Below, piece after piece: positions 44,135 through 53,112 of a stretch of 64,000 nucleotides of DNA (within the stretch, counting starts at the first letter, position 1; every line of letters starts with the position of its first letter). A model generated the notes under the pieces. That model was not told the origin of the DNA. It worked only from the letters and a program-made list of their open reading frames with translations, and did no database searches. Origin of the DNA: Halobacteriales archaeon QS_5_68_33. Its GTDB lineage: Archaea > Halobacteriota > Halobacteria > Halobacteriales > Haloarculaceae. Both the position numbers and the translations under genes were made by a program. The stretch covers positions 34,275 to 98,274 of the forward strand of contig PXRS01000032.1 of NCBI GenBank assembly GCA_003023785.1, in the 5' to 3' direction.

Positions 44135-44266
44135 GTCCCACTCGGCGTAGCCGCACTTCCCACAGTGTTTCCGGTCGCCGTGGTCGGCGAGGAAGGTGTC
44201 GCCACAGCGGGGGCACTGTTCGCGTTCGGTGGTGCCGTCGTCGTCGTAAAACTCGTGGCGGGGCAT
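44132..44266 (-). CDS. rps27ae: 30S ribosomal protein S27ae
   Basis: A 44-residue zinc-ribbon ribosomal protein: [20 protein letters not shown], then [12 protein letters not shown] and [12 protein letters not shown], giving two CxxC pairs. The sequence and length match archaeal S27ae (eS31). It directly follows rps24e on the minus strand (that stop and this start are adjacent), the usual archaeal pairing. Its stop TGA is in the terminal 12-mer of the family A repeat. Confidence 0.94.
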   Translation of the reverse strand: MPRHEFYDDDGTTEREQCPRCGDTFLADHGDRKHCGKCGYAEWD

Positions 44267-44581
44267 CTACGCCTCCTCGGCTTCCTCGCCGGCGACGATC
44301 TTGTTGCGCTCGAGCATGTGGTCCTGCTCGACGTCCTGGGCGTACTCGGGGCTGTCGTAGACCTTCGCGTAGCCGACGGTTTTGCGCATGCCGAACTTCG
44401 TGTCGAGTTCGTGGACGACCACTTCCGAGGCGTCCTTGTTGAGCATCGCCGCGAGCGAGTCACGCACCGACAGCCGGGAGGGCGTCGCCTCCTCGTGGGT
44501 CACCTCGAACCGGACGTCCGTCCGGTGGAGCATGGGGTTGTCGTCTTCCTCGATGATGTCGACGTCCATTGTTACTTTCAT
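44267..44581 (-). CDS. rps24e: 30S ribosomal protein S24e
   Basis: A 104-residue ribosomal protein starting MKVTMDVDIIEEDDNPMLHR and containing the family motif VTHEEATPSRLSVRDSLAAML and KFGMRKTVGYAKVYDS. The acidic tail (VAGEEAEEA) is typical of haloarchaeal versions. First gene of the rps24e-rps27ae pair; a TATA-like region is expected a short way upstream, before the family A repeat copy at 44636. Confidence 0.96.
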   Translation of the reverse strand: MKVTMDVDIIEEDDNPMLHRTDVRFEVTHEEATPSRLSVRDSLAAMLNKDASEVVVHELDTKFGMRKTVGYAKVYDSPEYAQDVEQDHMLERNKIVAGEEAEEA

Positions 44582-44635
44582 TCCCTGCGAAACGCCTAAA
44601 AGGATTTCGAACGGGGCGCAGTGCCGGGATGCGAG

Positions 44636-44718
44636 TCAGCGCGGCGGTGTAAATCAGTTCCGGATTTCGTCGAATCGGTCGGCAAAATACCGGTACATCG
44701 GTACAACCGACCGTATCA
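44636..44718. repeat. Stop-codon palindromic repeat family A, copy 6
   Basis: An 83-base copy in the divergent-free gap between rps24e and cofG. The right end is intact (CCGACCGTATCA), the left end is eroded (AGCGCGGCGGTGTAAATC). This copy does not itself carry a gene's stop codon; the cofG stop lies 43 bases further on. Confidence 0.75.
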
Positions 44719-44763
44719 TAGTGATCGTTGTAAGCCATTGCGGGATCGACCGCATCACTATCA
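44719..44763. repeat. Degenerate partial family A repeat ending at the cofG stop
   Basis: Reading from the cofG stop (TCA at 44761-44763) the minus strand gives TGATAGTGATGCGGTCG and, further on, TTACAACGATCACTATGATACGG, which contain pieces of the family A termini but not the core. It looks like the remains of a second element next to copy 6. Confidence 0.5.
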
Positions 44764-45936
44764 GTCGGCGGCGCCGCCCGCGAGGACAGTCCGGTAGCGC
44801 TCGCCGGCCTCGTTGCCGGCGTCGATGGCCGCCGCGATGCGGTCCGGGACCCAGCGGTCGGCCTCCGCGGGCGGCGGTGCCGGTTCGACGTCCGTCCGGC
44901 GGAGGTCGGGCGGGAGGTACCGCTCGTAGACCGGGAGACGCTCGCGCAGGGGGACGCCCGCGTAGTCGGCGACGTCTTCGAGTTCCTGCATGGCCGGCCA
45001 GGCGTAGTCGGGGTTGATGTGGTCGTCCGTCACGGGCGAGACGCCGCCCAGGTCGTCGACGCCGCAGTCGACCACCTCGCGGGCGTCGGTGAGGTTGGGA
45101 GGGACCTGCACCGACACCTCCTCGGGGAGCGCGGCGCGGGCCATCGCGACCGCCCGCCGGAGCGTCGCGACGTCGGGCGTCCCCGACTGCCAGCGCTCGT
45201 TCTCCCGCACTGGCTGGACGATGACCTCCTGGACGTGCCCGTGGCGCTCGTGTAACTCGCGGACCGCCAGCAGGCTCTCGGCGCGGTCGCGCCAGCCCTC
45301 GCCGATGCCGACGAGGATCCCCGTGGTGAAGGGGACGCCGAGTTCGCCCGCCGTCTCGATCGTATGCAGGCGCTGGCCCGGCGACTTGGCGCGGGGGCCG
45401 CCGTGGGCCTGCACGTCGGCGGTGGTTTCGAGCATCACGCCCATGCTCGCGTTGACGTCGGCGACGGTCGCCATCTGCTCGCGGGTCTGGTCGCCGGGGT
45501 TGGCATGGGGGAGGAGCCCCTCCTCCAGGGCGATCTCGCAGGCCTCGCGGAGGTACTCGTGGATGGAGTCGTGGCCCCACTCGTCGAGTTGCTCGTGGAT
45601 GCGGGTGTAGCGGTCGTCGGGGTCGTCGCCGAATGTGAACAGGGCCTCCGTACAGCCGGCGTCGGCGCCCATGGCGACGAGTTCCCTGACCGCCTCGGGC
45701 GACATGAGCGACGCCTGGCCCGGCGGGTCGTAGTAGGTGCAGTAGGTGCAGGTGTACCGGCAGGCCGTGGTGAGCGGGACGAAAACGTTGCGCGCGAAGG
45801 TCAACTCCCCGGTGGGGTCGACGTCGGCGGGGTCGACCTCGAGCAGTCGGTCGATGGCCGCGTCGCTGACCGTCACCTCGACGTCGTAGTCCGCGGCGCC
45901 GGGTATCACGGTCGAGGGTCGTCGTTCGACCGGCAA
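44761..45936 (-). CDS. cofG: F420 biosynthesis: FO synthase subunit CofG
   Basis: A 391-residue radical SAM enzyme. The cluster motif is CRYTCTYCTYY in LTTACRYTCTYCTYYDPPGQ near residue 60, and the barrel contains FTFGDDPDDRY, LPHANPGDQ and TTGILVGIGE. With CofH it makes the deazaflavin ring (FO) of coenzyme F420. cofC, another F420 gene, lies 85 bases upstream on the same strand, supporting the assignment. The start at 45936 gives a typical N-terminus. Confidence 0.94.
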   Translation of the reverse strand: MPVERRPSTVIPGAADYDVEVTVSDAAIDRLLEVDPADVDPTGELTFARNVFVPLTTACRYTCTYCTYYDPPGQASLMSPEAVRELVAMGADAGCTEALFTFGDDPDDRYTRIHEQLDEWGHDSIHEYLREACEIALEEGLLPHANPGDQTREQMATVADVNASMGVMLETTADVQAHGGPRAKSPGQRLHTIETAGELGVPFTTGILVGIGEGWRDRAESLLAVRELHERHGHVQEVIVQPVRENERWQSGTPDVATLRRAVAMARAALPEEVSVQVPPNLTDAREVVDCGVDDLGGVSPVTDDHINPDYAWPAMQELEDVADYAGVPLRERLPVYERYLPPDLRRTDVEPAPPPAEADRWVPDRIAAAIDAGNEAGERYRTVLAGGAAD

Positions 45937-46021
45937 AGGCGTGACGTTCCCGGCCAGTCCCGGGGGAAGTCGATGACACCGAAAAAACGGGACGGCGACA
46001 CCGCCACGAACCCCGGTCCGG

Positions 46022-46681
46022 TCAGCGAGTCGCTTCCACGCGGCCGTCGGTCGCCGTCACCGCGAAGCCGGCCTCGCGAAGCCACGCGGCCGCCCGGCCG
46101 TCGGCGTGCAGGAGGACCTCGACCAGGTCGCCGGGTTCGTCGACGTCGGTCGCCAGCCTGAACGAGTCGACCGTCGCCGTCGACGCGCCGACGTCGCGGG
46201 CGATGGCCCGGTGGTCGCGGATCGAGGCCCCGTGGTAGTCCACGCGAAAGCCCGGGTGCCGGACGACGAGCGCGTTGGTGCCCCCGCCCCGCCCCGGCGC
46301 GAGGACCACGTCGGCGTCGGGCGCGAACAGCCGTTCGAGCGCCGCCGGGGTGGCCAGCGCCAGGTCGGCCATGACGACCGCGACCGGGTCGGGACGGTCG
46401 TCTTCGGCCGCTGCGCCGGCGTCGGCCGCCGCGTCGTCGCCCGCACCACCGGGGAGGCGGTCGTTGACGGCCTCGGTCAGCGGGCGTTCGTCGACCTCGA
46501 CGGGGGCGTCACAGTCGACGGGCGCAGTAGCGACGACGGTCGGGTCGTGGCCGGTGCTCGCGAGCGCGTCGAGCACGTCACGCACCATTGCGCGGGCGAA
46601 CGCCCGGCGTTCGTCGGCGTCGAGAACGGGTGAGAGGCGCGTTTTCGGCCGCTCGGCGCCGAACGGCACGACGACGCGCAT
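46022..46681 (-). CDS. cofC: 2-phospho-L-lactate guanylyltransferase CofC
   Basis: A 219-residue nucleotidyltransferase starting [20 protein letters not shown] with the Rossmann-like motif [17 protein letters not shown] and the [12 protein letters not shown] motif of the family. It activates 2-phospholactate with GTP (or phosphoenolpyruvate) for F420 side-chain assembly. It lies between a small membrane protein gene, to which it is directly adjacent, and cofG. Confidence 0.92.
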   Translation of the reverse strand: MRVVVPFGAERPKTRLSPVLDADERRAFARAMVRDVLDALASTGHDPTVVATAPVDCDAPVEVDERPLTEAVNDRLPGGAGDDAAADAGAAAEDDRPDPVAVVMADLALATPAALERLFAPDADVVLAPGRGGGTNALVVRHPGFRVDYHGASIRDHRAIARDVGASTATVDSFRLATDVDEPGDLVEVLLHADGRAAAWLREAGFAVTATDGRVEATR

Positions 46682-47461
46682 CTACTGGAGCTTGGTGGGT
46701 TCGTCCTGGTTGGCCCGCCAGTAGTAGACCCCGCCGCCGAGCATCGCCAGCACGACGAGCGCGATGGCGGCGTAGATCAGCGTCCGGGTCTGTTGCTGGG
46801 ACTGCTCGGCCTGTTCGGCCGTGTCCCGGGCGTCCTGGGCCGTGTCGATGGCGAGGTCGAACTGCCCGCCGTTGTACGCCTCGACCGACCGGTTGAGCTG
46901 GTCCTGGGCGTCCTGATTGCCGGAGCCGCTGACCGCCATCGTGGCGTTGTCGATGGCGTTGCGCGCCTCGCGGCTGTCGTTGGTGTAGTGGTGGACCGTC
47001 GAGGTGTTCAGCGTCGACTCGCTGCTGCCCGTGACCGAGACCAGGTCCCAGAGCACGTAGGTCTCGGGCGGTTCGTAGGTGTGGTTCTCGACCGCGGGCG
47101 TGTCGCCCACGAGGTCGATCCGGACCTCGTCGCCGCCGTTCTCGAGGCTGAGAGTCTGTTCGAACGTCCGGTCGCCGTAGACGGTCTCGTTGACCTGATT
47201 GCCCTGCTGGAGGACGGTCACGGTCCAGCTGACGTTCTCCAGTTCGGTCGAGCCCCTGAGCGTCCACTCGTCGGGCTGGTCGGTAAACGGGTCCTCGATG
47301 ACCACGGTCGTCGAGACCGTTTCCCCGACCCGCGAGTCCTCGAAGTCCGTCCGGTCGGTGATCGTCAGCGCTCCGGCCGGCCCGGCCGCGGCGAGCAGGA
47401 GGGCGAACAGTGCCACCAGCGTCGCGCTCTTAGAAGAGCGGATCCAGCTCATCCTGATCAT
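46682..47461 (-). CDS. Exported membrane-anchored protein, function unknown
   Basis: A 259-residue protein. An N-terminal signal sequence (SATLVALFALLLAAAGPAGA) is followed by an ectodomain with many possible N-glycosylation sites (NVSW, NETV, NHTY, NTST, NDSR, NATM) and beta-rich stretches, then a helical part with Gln/Asp-rich sequence (NQDAQDQLNRSVEAYN). Near residue 230 comes a single membrane segment (TLIYAAIALVVLAMLGGGVYYW). The start codons overlap the 3' end of cetZ by 20-30 bases, so the two are co-transcribed. I do not recognise the family. An ATG at 47452 is an alternative start. Confidence 0.75.
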   Translation of the reverse strand: MIRMSWIRSSKSATLVALFALLLAAAGPAGALTITDRTDFEDSRVGETVSTTVVIEDPFTDQPDEWTLRGSTELENVSWTVTVLQQGNQVNETVYGDRTFEQTLSLENGGDEVRIDLVGDTPAVENHTYEPPETYVLWDLVSVTGSSESTLNTSTVHHYTNDSREARNAIDNATMAVSGSGNQDAQDQLNRSVEAYNGGQFDLAIDTAQDARDTAEQAEQSQQQTRTLIYAAIALVVLAMLGGGVYYWRANQDEPTKLQ

Positions 47462-48617
47462 CTTCGACCAACTCCTCTAATTGCGCTTCGCTTTGCTGGC
47501 GGATGTCGTCGATGTTGTCCTGTGCCTCGATAGCGACCTGCTGGAGCTCCTTGATCCGCGGGACGTTGTGGACGCCCGACAGCAGGATGGAGGCGGCGAC
47601 GTTGTTCTCGCTGACGGGGTAGTCACCGCCGCGGACCTCCATCGACCCGGTCTGCTCCTCGAGCCACTTGCGCCCCCGCTCGATGCCCTTCCGGTTCAAG
47701 TGCTCGGGCGGGCCGCTCATCACGAGCAGCGCCCGCTCGGCGCCGTCTATCTCGCAGGGCAGGGTCAGCCGTCCCAGCGCCGCTTTCCGGACGAGCGAGG
47801 TGATCCGGTTGGTGGTGTTAGCGGCGTCCATGCCGCTGTCGTCGAGTCCCCCGTCGTCGCCGCCGGTGAATCGGGAGAGCAACCCGCTGTCGTTTGTCGG
47901 TTCGACGCCCTCGGCGGCGTACCCGATCGTCGAGACGCCCCCGCCCGCGAGCGTGTTGATGATCTCCGAGGAGTCCACCACGCTTTCGGCGACCGCATCC
48001 CCGGCACCGACCTCGCCGGCGCCGAAGAGCACGCCGAACCGCCGGACGATCTCGTCGTTGATCTCGTCGTAACCGCCCTCCATCGACTCGCCGGACTTGC
48101 GCCAGGCGTCGTTGTCGAACACCAGCAGGTTGTCGACCTCGCGGACGAACGTCTGGAACGACCGCGCGGCGTTCAGCGTGTAGATGCCGCCCTCGTCGCC
48201 GCCGGGGAGGACGCCCAGTCCGTACACCGGTTCGGTGTAGATCCGCTTGAGGTGCTTCGCGAGGACCGGCGACCCGCCCGAACCGGTGCCGCCGCCGAGA
48301 CCCGCGATGATGAGGAACGCGTCGATCTCGTGGACCGGGATGTTGTCGATCGCGCCCTGGACCTCGTCGATATCCTCCTCGGCGATCTCCGCGCCGAGTT
48401 CGTTGTCCGCGCCCACGCCGTGGCCCTTCACCCGAGCCTGGCCGATGAGCACGCGATGCTTCTTGGGTATTCGTTCTAACCCGAGCAGGTCGGCTTTCGC
48501 CGTGTTGACCGCGACTGCGGAGCGGACGATCCCGCTCCCCGTCGCCTCGTCGTATTCGAGGAATTTGTCGACGATCTTCCCGCCGGCCTGCCCGAAGCCG
48601 ATCATCGCCAGTTTCAT
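47430..48617 (-). CDS. cetZ: Tubulin/FtsZ-superfamily protein CetZ
   Basis: A 395-residue GTPase of the archaeal CetZ group, which controls cell shape in haloarchaea. It has MKLAMIGFGQAGGKIVDKFL, the GTP-binding loop LGGGTGSGGSPVLAKHL near residue 110, NTAKADLLGL and a helical C-terminal tail ending DDQDELDPLF. The GGGTGSG motif is intact, so it should bind GTP. Head of a likely operon with a membrane protein, cofC and cofG. An A/T-rich stretch (CTTTATTTTG on the minus strand) lies about 25 bases before the ATG, as for a leaderless promoter. Confidence 0.94.
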   Translation of the reverse strand: MKLAMIGFGQAGGKIVDKFLEYDEATGSGIVRSAVAVNTAKADLLGLERIPKKHRVLIGQARVKGHGVGADNELGAEIAEEDIDEVQGAIDNIPVHEIDAFLIIAGLGGGTGSGGSPVLAKHLKRIYTEPVYGLGVLPGGDEGGIYTLNAARSFQTFVREVDNLLVFDNDAWRKSGESMEGGYDEINDEIVRRFGVLFGAGEVGAGDAVAESVVDSSEIINTLAGGGVSTIGYAAEGVEPTNDSGLLSRFTGGDDGGLDDSGMDAANTTNRITSLVRKAALGRLTLPCEIDGAERALLVMSGPPEHLNRKGIERGRKWLEEQTGSMEVRGGDYPVSENNVAASILLSGVHNVPRIKELQQVAIEAQDNIDDIRQQSEAQLEELVEDDQDELDPLF

Positions 48618-48771
48618 AGGTGGTGCTGCCGTTGCAAAATAAAGAGTCCCAAGGTAGCAATAAGTTTTTTGTCCGTATATCGAATGCGATACTTAAGCCC
48701 CGGGGGACGCACCTGGCGTTCGACTGACTCGCGTCCGACGATTTACCGGAGATGCGGAGGACGACGGGCGG

Positions 48772-49671
48772 TCACCCGGCGAGGCCGAGATACGACCGGA
48801 ACGTCGTCAGCCCGGACTCCTCGACGCCGAACGCGTCGACGGCGTTGTCGTCGGTGACGTTGTCGAACTGCAGCGAGCGGTACTGGTCGCGACCCATCGG
48901 GAAGCCCAGGCCGCCGAGCACCGAGAGGCCGACCTTCGCCATCCCCATCGGCAGGGGGACGACGCTGACCGACCGGCCCTCGGACTCGTAGACGAGGTTC
49001 GTGATCTCGCGCAGGGTCAACACGTCGGGGCCGCCGACCTCGTAGGCCTCGCCGACGTGGTCGTCGTCCTCGACGGCGTCGGCGATCATCGGGACGAGGT
49101 CGCCCACCCAGACCGGCTGGAACCGGACGCTCGTCCCGCCGCCGGGCAGGGGATAGACCGGAACGAGCGGCGCGAACAGTTTCTTCAGGCGCTTGGTGAA
49201 CCCGACGAACTCCCCGCCCTCGCCGAAGACGACCGACGGGCGGAAGATCACCCGCTCCAGGTCCGAGTCCCGGACGGCCTCCTCGGCCCGGCCCTTGGAG
49301 CGGATGTAGTGGGTCGCCCCCTGGGGGTCGGCCCCCAGCGCGCTCAACTGGACGAACCGGTCGACGCCGTGTTTCTCGGCCGCCCGGACGCAGTTCTCGG
49401 TGCCGCCGCGGTGGACCCGGTCGTGCATCTCGTCGCCTCCGTCGGGTTTGAACAGCGGCGACAGCGCCACCAGGTTGACTGCCGCGTCCTGCTCCTCGAA
49501 GGCCCCCTCGATGGAGTCGTAGTCGGTCACGTCCCCCGTCGCCGTCGCGACACCGTCGGGGGCGTCCCCCGGTGACCGCGAGAGGACGGTCACGTCGTGG
49601 CCCCGGTCGACCAGTTCCTCGCTCAAGTGCGTCCCGATGAACCCGCTGCCGCCGACGACGAGTACGTTCAT
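48772..49671 (-). CDS. NAD(P)-binding protein, NDUFA9-like atypical SDR
   Basis: A 299-residue protein. It has the Rossmann [21 protein letters not shown] at the N-terminus, [30 protein letters not shown] and the substrate-region [22 protein letters not shown]. This resembles the complex I accessory NDUFA9/quinone-linked subgroup of atypical short-chain dehydrogenases. Function in haloarchaea is undefined. I use the ATG at 49671 because the upstream frame extension is non-coding; another GTG/ATG further up would add about 20 poor residues. Confidence 0.88.
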   Translation of the reverse strand: MNVLVVGGSGFIGTHLSEELVDRGHDVTVLSRSPGDAPDGVATATGDVTDYDSIEGAFEEQDAAVNLVALSPLFKPDGGDEMHDRVHRGGTENCVRAAEKHGVDRFVQLSALGADPQGATHYIRSKGRAEEAVRDSDLERVIFRPSVVFGEGGEFVGFTKRLKKLFAPLVPVYPLPGGGTSVRFQPVWVGDLVPMIADAVEDDDHVGEAYEVGGPDVLTLREITNLVYESEGRSVSVVPLPMGMAKVGLSVLGGLGFPMGRDQYRSLQFDNVTDDNAVDAFGVEESGLTTFRSYLGLAG

Positions 49672-49842
49672 ATCAGAAAGACCGAAGGCCAGTCCCCTAA
49701 ACGTTCCTCCCCAACCTGTCGGGTACGGTGCCACCGGCAGGGACCGGTCTCTCCGGTGGTCCGGGCGGTGTGGCGGCCGGCGCCCCCCTCCGGGGCCGAC
49801 GCCGTCCGGGGCGTTTACGTGTGGCGGCCGCGAGGTGGAGGT

Positions 49843-50445
49843 ATGCTCGTCACGCTGGAGGGACTCGACGGCAGCGGCAAGTCCTCGGCGGCCGCCCGCC
49901 TGCAGGAGTCAGACGCGGTCCCCGAGGACGCCGTCTTCACCCGCGAACCGACGGGGTCGTGGTACGGCGACGCTGTCCGGCGGTCCATCGAGTCCCCGGA
50001 GGCCGACTCCCTCGCCGAGTTGTTCCTCTACACCGCGGACCACGCCGCCCACCTCGCGGAGACAGTCCGGCCCGCCCTCGCCGAAGGCCGGGTCGTCGTC
50101 TCGGACCGCTACTCCGACTCGCGGTACACCTACCAGGGCGCCACTCTCGCGACCCACCCCGGTCTGGACGTGCCGGACCCCCTGGAGTACGTCCGCGAGG
50201 TCCACGAGCCCTGGACGCGCCCGCCGGACGCGACTATCTACCTCGACGTCGACCCCGAGACGGGGGTCGAGCGCGCCGACGCGTCGAACAAGATGGAGCA
50301 GGTCGCGTTCCTCGAACGCGTCCGGGACAACTACGAGCAACTGCTCGCCGACGACCCCGACCGGTTCGTCCGCATCGACGCCACCCGCCCCCAGGACGAG
50401 GTGGCGACGGACGTCCGCGAAACCGTCGGGAACCTCCTCGCCTGA
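49843..50445 (+). CDS. tmk: Thymidylate kinase
   Basis: A 200-residue dTMP kinase: P-loop [16 protein letters not shown], the DR-motif [19 protein letters not shown], and the lid/base region near [22 protein letters not shown]. It converts dTMP to dTDP for DNA synthesis. All catalytic elements are in place. The preceding 170 bases, between it and the divergent NDUFA9-like gene, hold the promoters of both. Confidence 0.94.
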   Translation: MLVTLEGLDGSGKSSAAARLQESDAVPEDAVFTREPTGSWYGDAVRRSIESPEADSLAELFLYTADHAAHLAETVRPALAEGRVVVSDRYSDSRYTYQGATLATHPGLDVPDPLEYVREVHEPWTRPPDATIYLDVDPETGVERADASNKMEQVAFLERVRDNYEQLLADDPDRFVRIDATRPQDEVATDVRETVGNLLA

Positions 50446-50543
50446 CCGGACCAACGGCCGTCGCGCCGATGCCGTTTGCATTCCGCGAGCGGGCCGGGTT
50501 TCGTGCCAGCAACGTTTACGTCGGTGGGGGCCGGCGGGCCGAC

Positions 50544-51662
50544 ATGGACTACGAGACGCCCCAGTTCTTCCGGGTCATGCAGTACGCCGCCCGGGCGGAA
50601 CGGGACGTCGTCGACATGGTGAGCGGCAGTCCCGACTGGGAGCCGCCCGAGACGCTACGCGAGGGACTGCGCGAGTACGCCGACCGCGAGGCCGACGCGT
50701 TCGCGTACCCGCCCAGCATCGGTCTCACGCCCCTGCGCGAGGGGATCGCCGAGCGCCGCGGCGTCGACCGCTCGCGCGTCCTCGTCACGAACGGCGCCGG
50801 CGAGGCCAACCACCTCGCGATGACCGAGGCCATCGACCGGGGCAGCGGCCGCGAGATCCTCCTGACCGACCCCGTCTATCCCTACTACGCCGGTCGCGCG
50901 AACCTGCTCGATGCTCCCACGCACTACCTGCCCGTCGACCACGACGGTCAGCTTGACCCCGCAGTCGTCCGTGAGGCCGCGAGCGACGAAACCGCCGTCA
51001 TCGTCGTCAACTCCCCCAACAACCCCACCGGTGCGGTCTACCCCGCGGAGACCCTCGCCGAACTGGCCGCTATCGCCGAGAAACACGACGCCGTCCTCGT
51101 CAGCGACGAGGTGTACGACCACTTCGACTACACGGGCGCCTTCGAGAGCGCACTGGCCCACGACTCGGACCACGTCGTCGTCACCAACGCCTTCTCGAAG
51201 TCGATGGCCGTCACCGGGCTGCGCGTCGGCTACGCCGTCTTCCCGCCCGAGGACGGTCCGATGAGCGACCTTCTCGATGCCGCGCGTACCCGGCACATGC
51301 TCTCGGTCGTCGCCGGGAGTCACCCCGCGCAGTTCGCCGTCCTCCGGGCGCTCCAGGAGACCCCGCCGGACTACTACGAAGACAACCGCGCGCTGCTACG
51401 CGAGCGGATCCGGACGTTCACCGACGCGCTCGACGCCGCCGGCGCCGACTACACCACGCCCGGCGGGTCGTTCTACGTCATGGCCCGCTTCGAGGGGTTC
51501 CCCGGGACGATGGCGAACGTCCAGCGACTCGTTGACGAGGCCGGCGTCGCCGGGATGCCCGGCGAGGCCTTCGGCGAGTCCCGGGCCGACTGGTTCCGCT
51601 TCGCCCTCGTGACCCCCCGCGTCGAGGAGGCCACGAACCGGCTGGCCACGTTCTTCGAGTGA
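50544..51662 (+). CDS. PLP-dependent aminotransferase, class I/II
   Basis: A 372-residue fold-type I aminotransferase. The PLP-binding motifs are VVNSPNNPTGAVYP, SDEVYDHFDY and the Schiff-base lysine in TNAFSKSMAVTGLRVGYAV, followed by the substrate arginine region SRADWFRFALVTPR. It belongs to the aspartate-aminotransferase-like group but substrate specificity cannot be read. It is the second gene after tmk, about 100 bases downstream; the start ATG is preceded by a non-coding stretch, and I see no sign of operon coupling. Confidence 0.9.
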   Translation: MDYETPQFFRVMQYAARAERDVVDMVSGSPDWEPPETLREGLREYADREADAFAYPPSIGLTPLREGIAERRGVDRSRVLVTNGAGEANHLAMTEAIDRGSGREILLTDPVYPYYAGRANLLDAPTHYLPVDHDGQLDPAVVREAASDETAVIVVNSPNNPTGAVYPAETLAELAAIAEKHDAVLVSDEVYDHFDYTGAFESALAHDSDHVVVTNAFSKSMAVTGLRVGYAVFPPEDGPMSDLLDAARTRHMLSVVAGSHPAQFAVLRALQETPPDYYEDNRALLRERIRTFTDALDAAGADYTTPGGSFYVMARFEGFPGTMANVQRLVDEAGVAGMPGEAFGESRADWFRFALVTPRVEEATNRLATFFE

Positions 51663-51734
51663 GCGAACGGTTGATAGAATTCGCCCCCGCCACGTCTCGG
51701 CGAATATCTATCAGGGCCTCTGTCGACCAGTATA

Positions 51735-52547
51735 CTACCAGTTCCAGGGGCCCCAGGAGGGGTCGATCTGCCGCTCGCGGCGGTCGATGGAGTCGATCAG
51801 TTCGACGTCTGCCTCGTCCAGTTCCAGCTCCAGCGCCGCCAGGTTCTGGGCCAGGTGCTCACGACCGCTGGCTTTCGGCACCGCGGCGACATTGTCGTGG
51901 GAGAGCAGCCACGCGAGCGACACCTGCGCGGGGGTGGCGTCGTGCTTCGTAGCGACCTCCTGGATCTCGGGGACGTCGAACACCGCGCCCTTCCCGAGCG
52001 GGGAGTAGGCGACGAACCAGTAGTCGTGTTCCTGGGCGTGGGCGACCAGGTCCTCGCGGAGGAGGAGCGGGTGCATCTCGGCCTGGTGGGCGAAAAGCGG
52101 CGCGTCCAGGGTGGCCATCGCCTCGTCGAGCAACTCGGTCGAAAAGTTCGAGACGCCGACGTTGCGGGTCTTGCCCGCCTCGTAGGCCCCGTCGTAGGCC
52201 GACAGAACCGTCTCGTGGTCGTAAATACCGGAGGGCCAGTGGACGTACAGCAGGTCCACGGCGTCGACGCCCAGCCTGTCGAGACAGCCGTCGATAGCCT
52301 CGGGGACCTGCTCGGCCGACTCCGGGACGTCGTGGTGGACGGTCTTGGTCGCGAGAAAGACGTCCGCGCGGTCCACGTCGGAGTCGCGCAGTCCCGCGCC
52401 GACGTACGCTTCGTTCTCGTAGACCTGCGCGGTGTCGACGTGCCGGAACCCGACGTCGAGTGCAGCGTGAACGCGCTCGCGCCACTGCGAGCGGTCGTCT
52501 TCGGAGTAGGTACCGAGGCCGAGTCGCGGCATCGTCTTGCGTGCCAT
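51735..52547 (-). CDS. Aldo/keto reductase
   Basis: A 270-residue (beta/alpha)8 oxidoreductase. The N-terminal MPRLGLGTYS is followed by the catalytic Asp/Tyr region FRHVDTAQVYENEAYVG, the lysine in FLATKTV and histidine in LYVHWPSG, then the NADPH-binding stretch AVPKASGREHLAQNLAAL. Probably NADPH-dependent reduction of carbonyl compounds; the substrate is unknown. I chose the ATG at 52547; another ATG three codons upstream is possible. Confidence 0.92.
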   Translation of the reverse strand: MARKTMPRLGLGTYSEDDRSQWRERVHAALDVGFRHVDTAQVYENEAYVGAGLRDSDVDRADVFLATKTVHHDVPESAEQVPEAIDGCLDRLGVDAVDLLYVHWPSGIYDHETVLSAYDGAYEAGKTRNVGVSNFSTELLDEAMATLDAPLFAHQAEMHPLLLREDLVAHAQEHDYWFVAYSPLGKGAVFDVPEIQEVATKHDATPAQVSLAWLLSHDNVAAVPKASGREHLAQNLAALELELDEADVELIDSIDRRERQIDPSWGPWNW

Positions 52548-52767
52548 AGAGAGCAATTCGGATGAAACGGCTTCACTCTGGCCCCTCCGGTCAGTTCCAC
52601 CGGGTTGACGGATGGATCAACAGCGACGCCCCTCGTTCGAGATCGCTCGACGAAACCGGATCGGCAGCCGGCAAGAAAGCGGTTCGTATCGGAGTAGCGA
52701 ATTCGGATGGAGTATCAAAATGTCTTATGCGTCGGACGTATGTCATACGGACCGACGGTGGACCACG

Positions 52768-53013
52768 ATGGGAGTTCGAACGAGACTGGCCACACTGCTC
52801 CGGGCGGATAGCCGCGAGCGACCGTACGAGTGTCGCATGTGTGGCCTCGAACTTGACCTCGTTTACCACACCTGTCCCGGATGTGGGTGTTTCCGCGTCG
52901 ACCGGCGGTCGGAGTGTTTCGACGAGGAGGGGTGCTTCCGGTCGTCGGTTCCGGCCGGGGCCGCCAACCGCTCGCCCGACCGGGCCCGGCGCGGACCCAC
53001 CAGTCCCGACTGA
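52768..53013 (+). CDS. Small Cys-rich zinc-finger protein
   Basis: An 81-residue protein with a four-to-six-cysteine zinc ribbon: CRMCGLELDLVYHTCPGCGC, then CFDEEGCF. N-terminal part MGVRTRLATLLRADSRERPY, C-terminal tail disordered. Function unknown; small proteins of this type are numerous in haloarchaea. The start ATG at 52768 is preferred to upstream ones because the codons before it do not resemble a protein. It is adjacent to the aldo/keto reductase gene but divergent from it. Confidence 0.7.
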   Translation: MGVRTRLATLLRADSRERPYECRMCGLELDLVYHTCPGCGCFRVDRRSECFDEEGCFRSSVPAGAANRSPDRARRGPTSPD

Positions 53014-53112
53014 CATGTCTCCGGAATCCCGGTCGTCACCCGCCGCTCCATCGAATCCGTGATTCCGACCGCAGAGCCGCCGGGATATCGCCCCCACGGG
53101 CTTTGTGACTCG

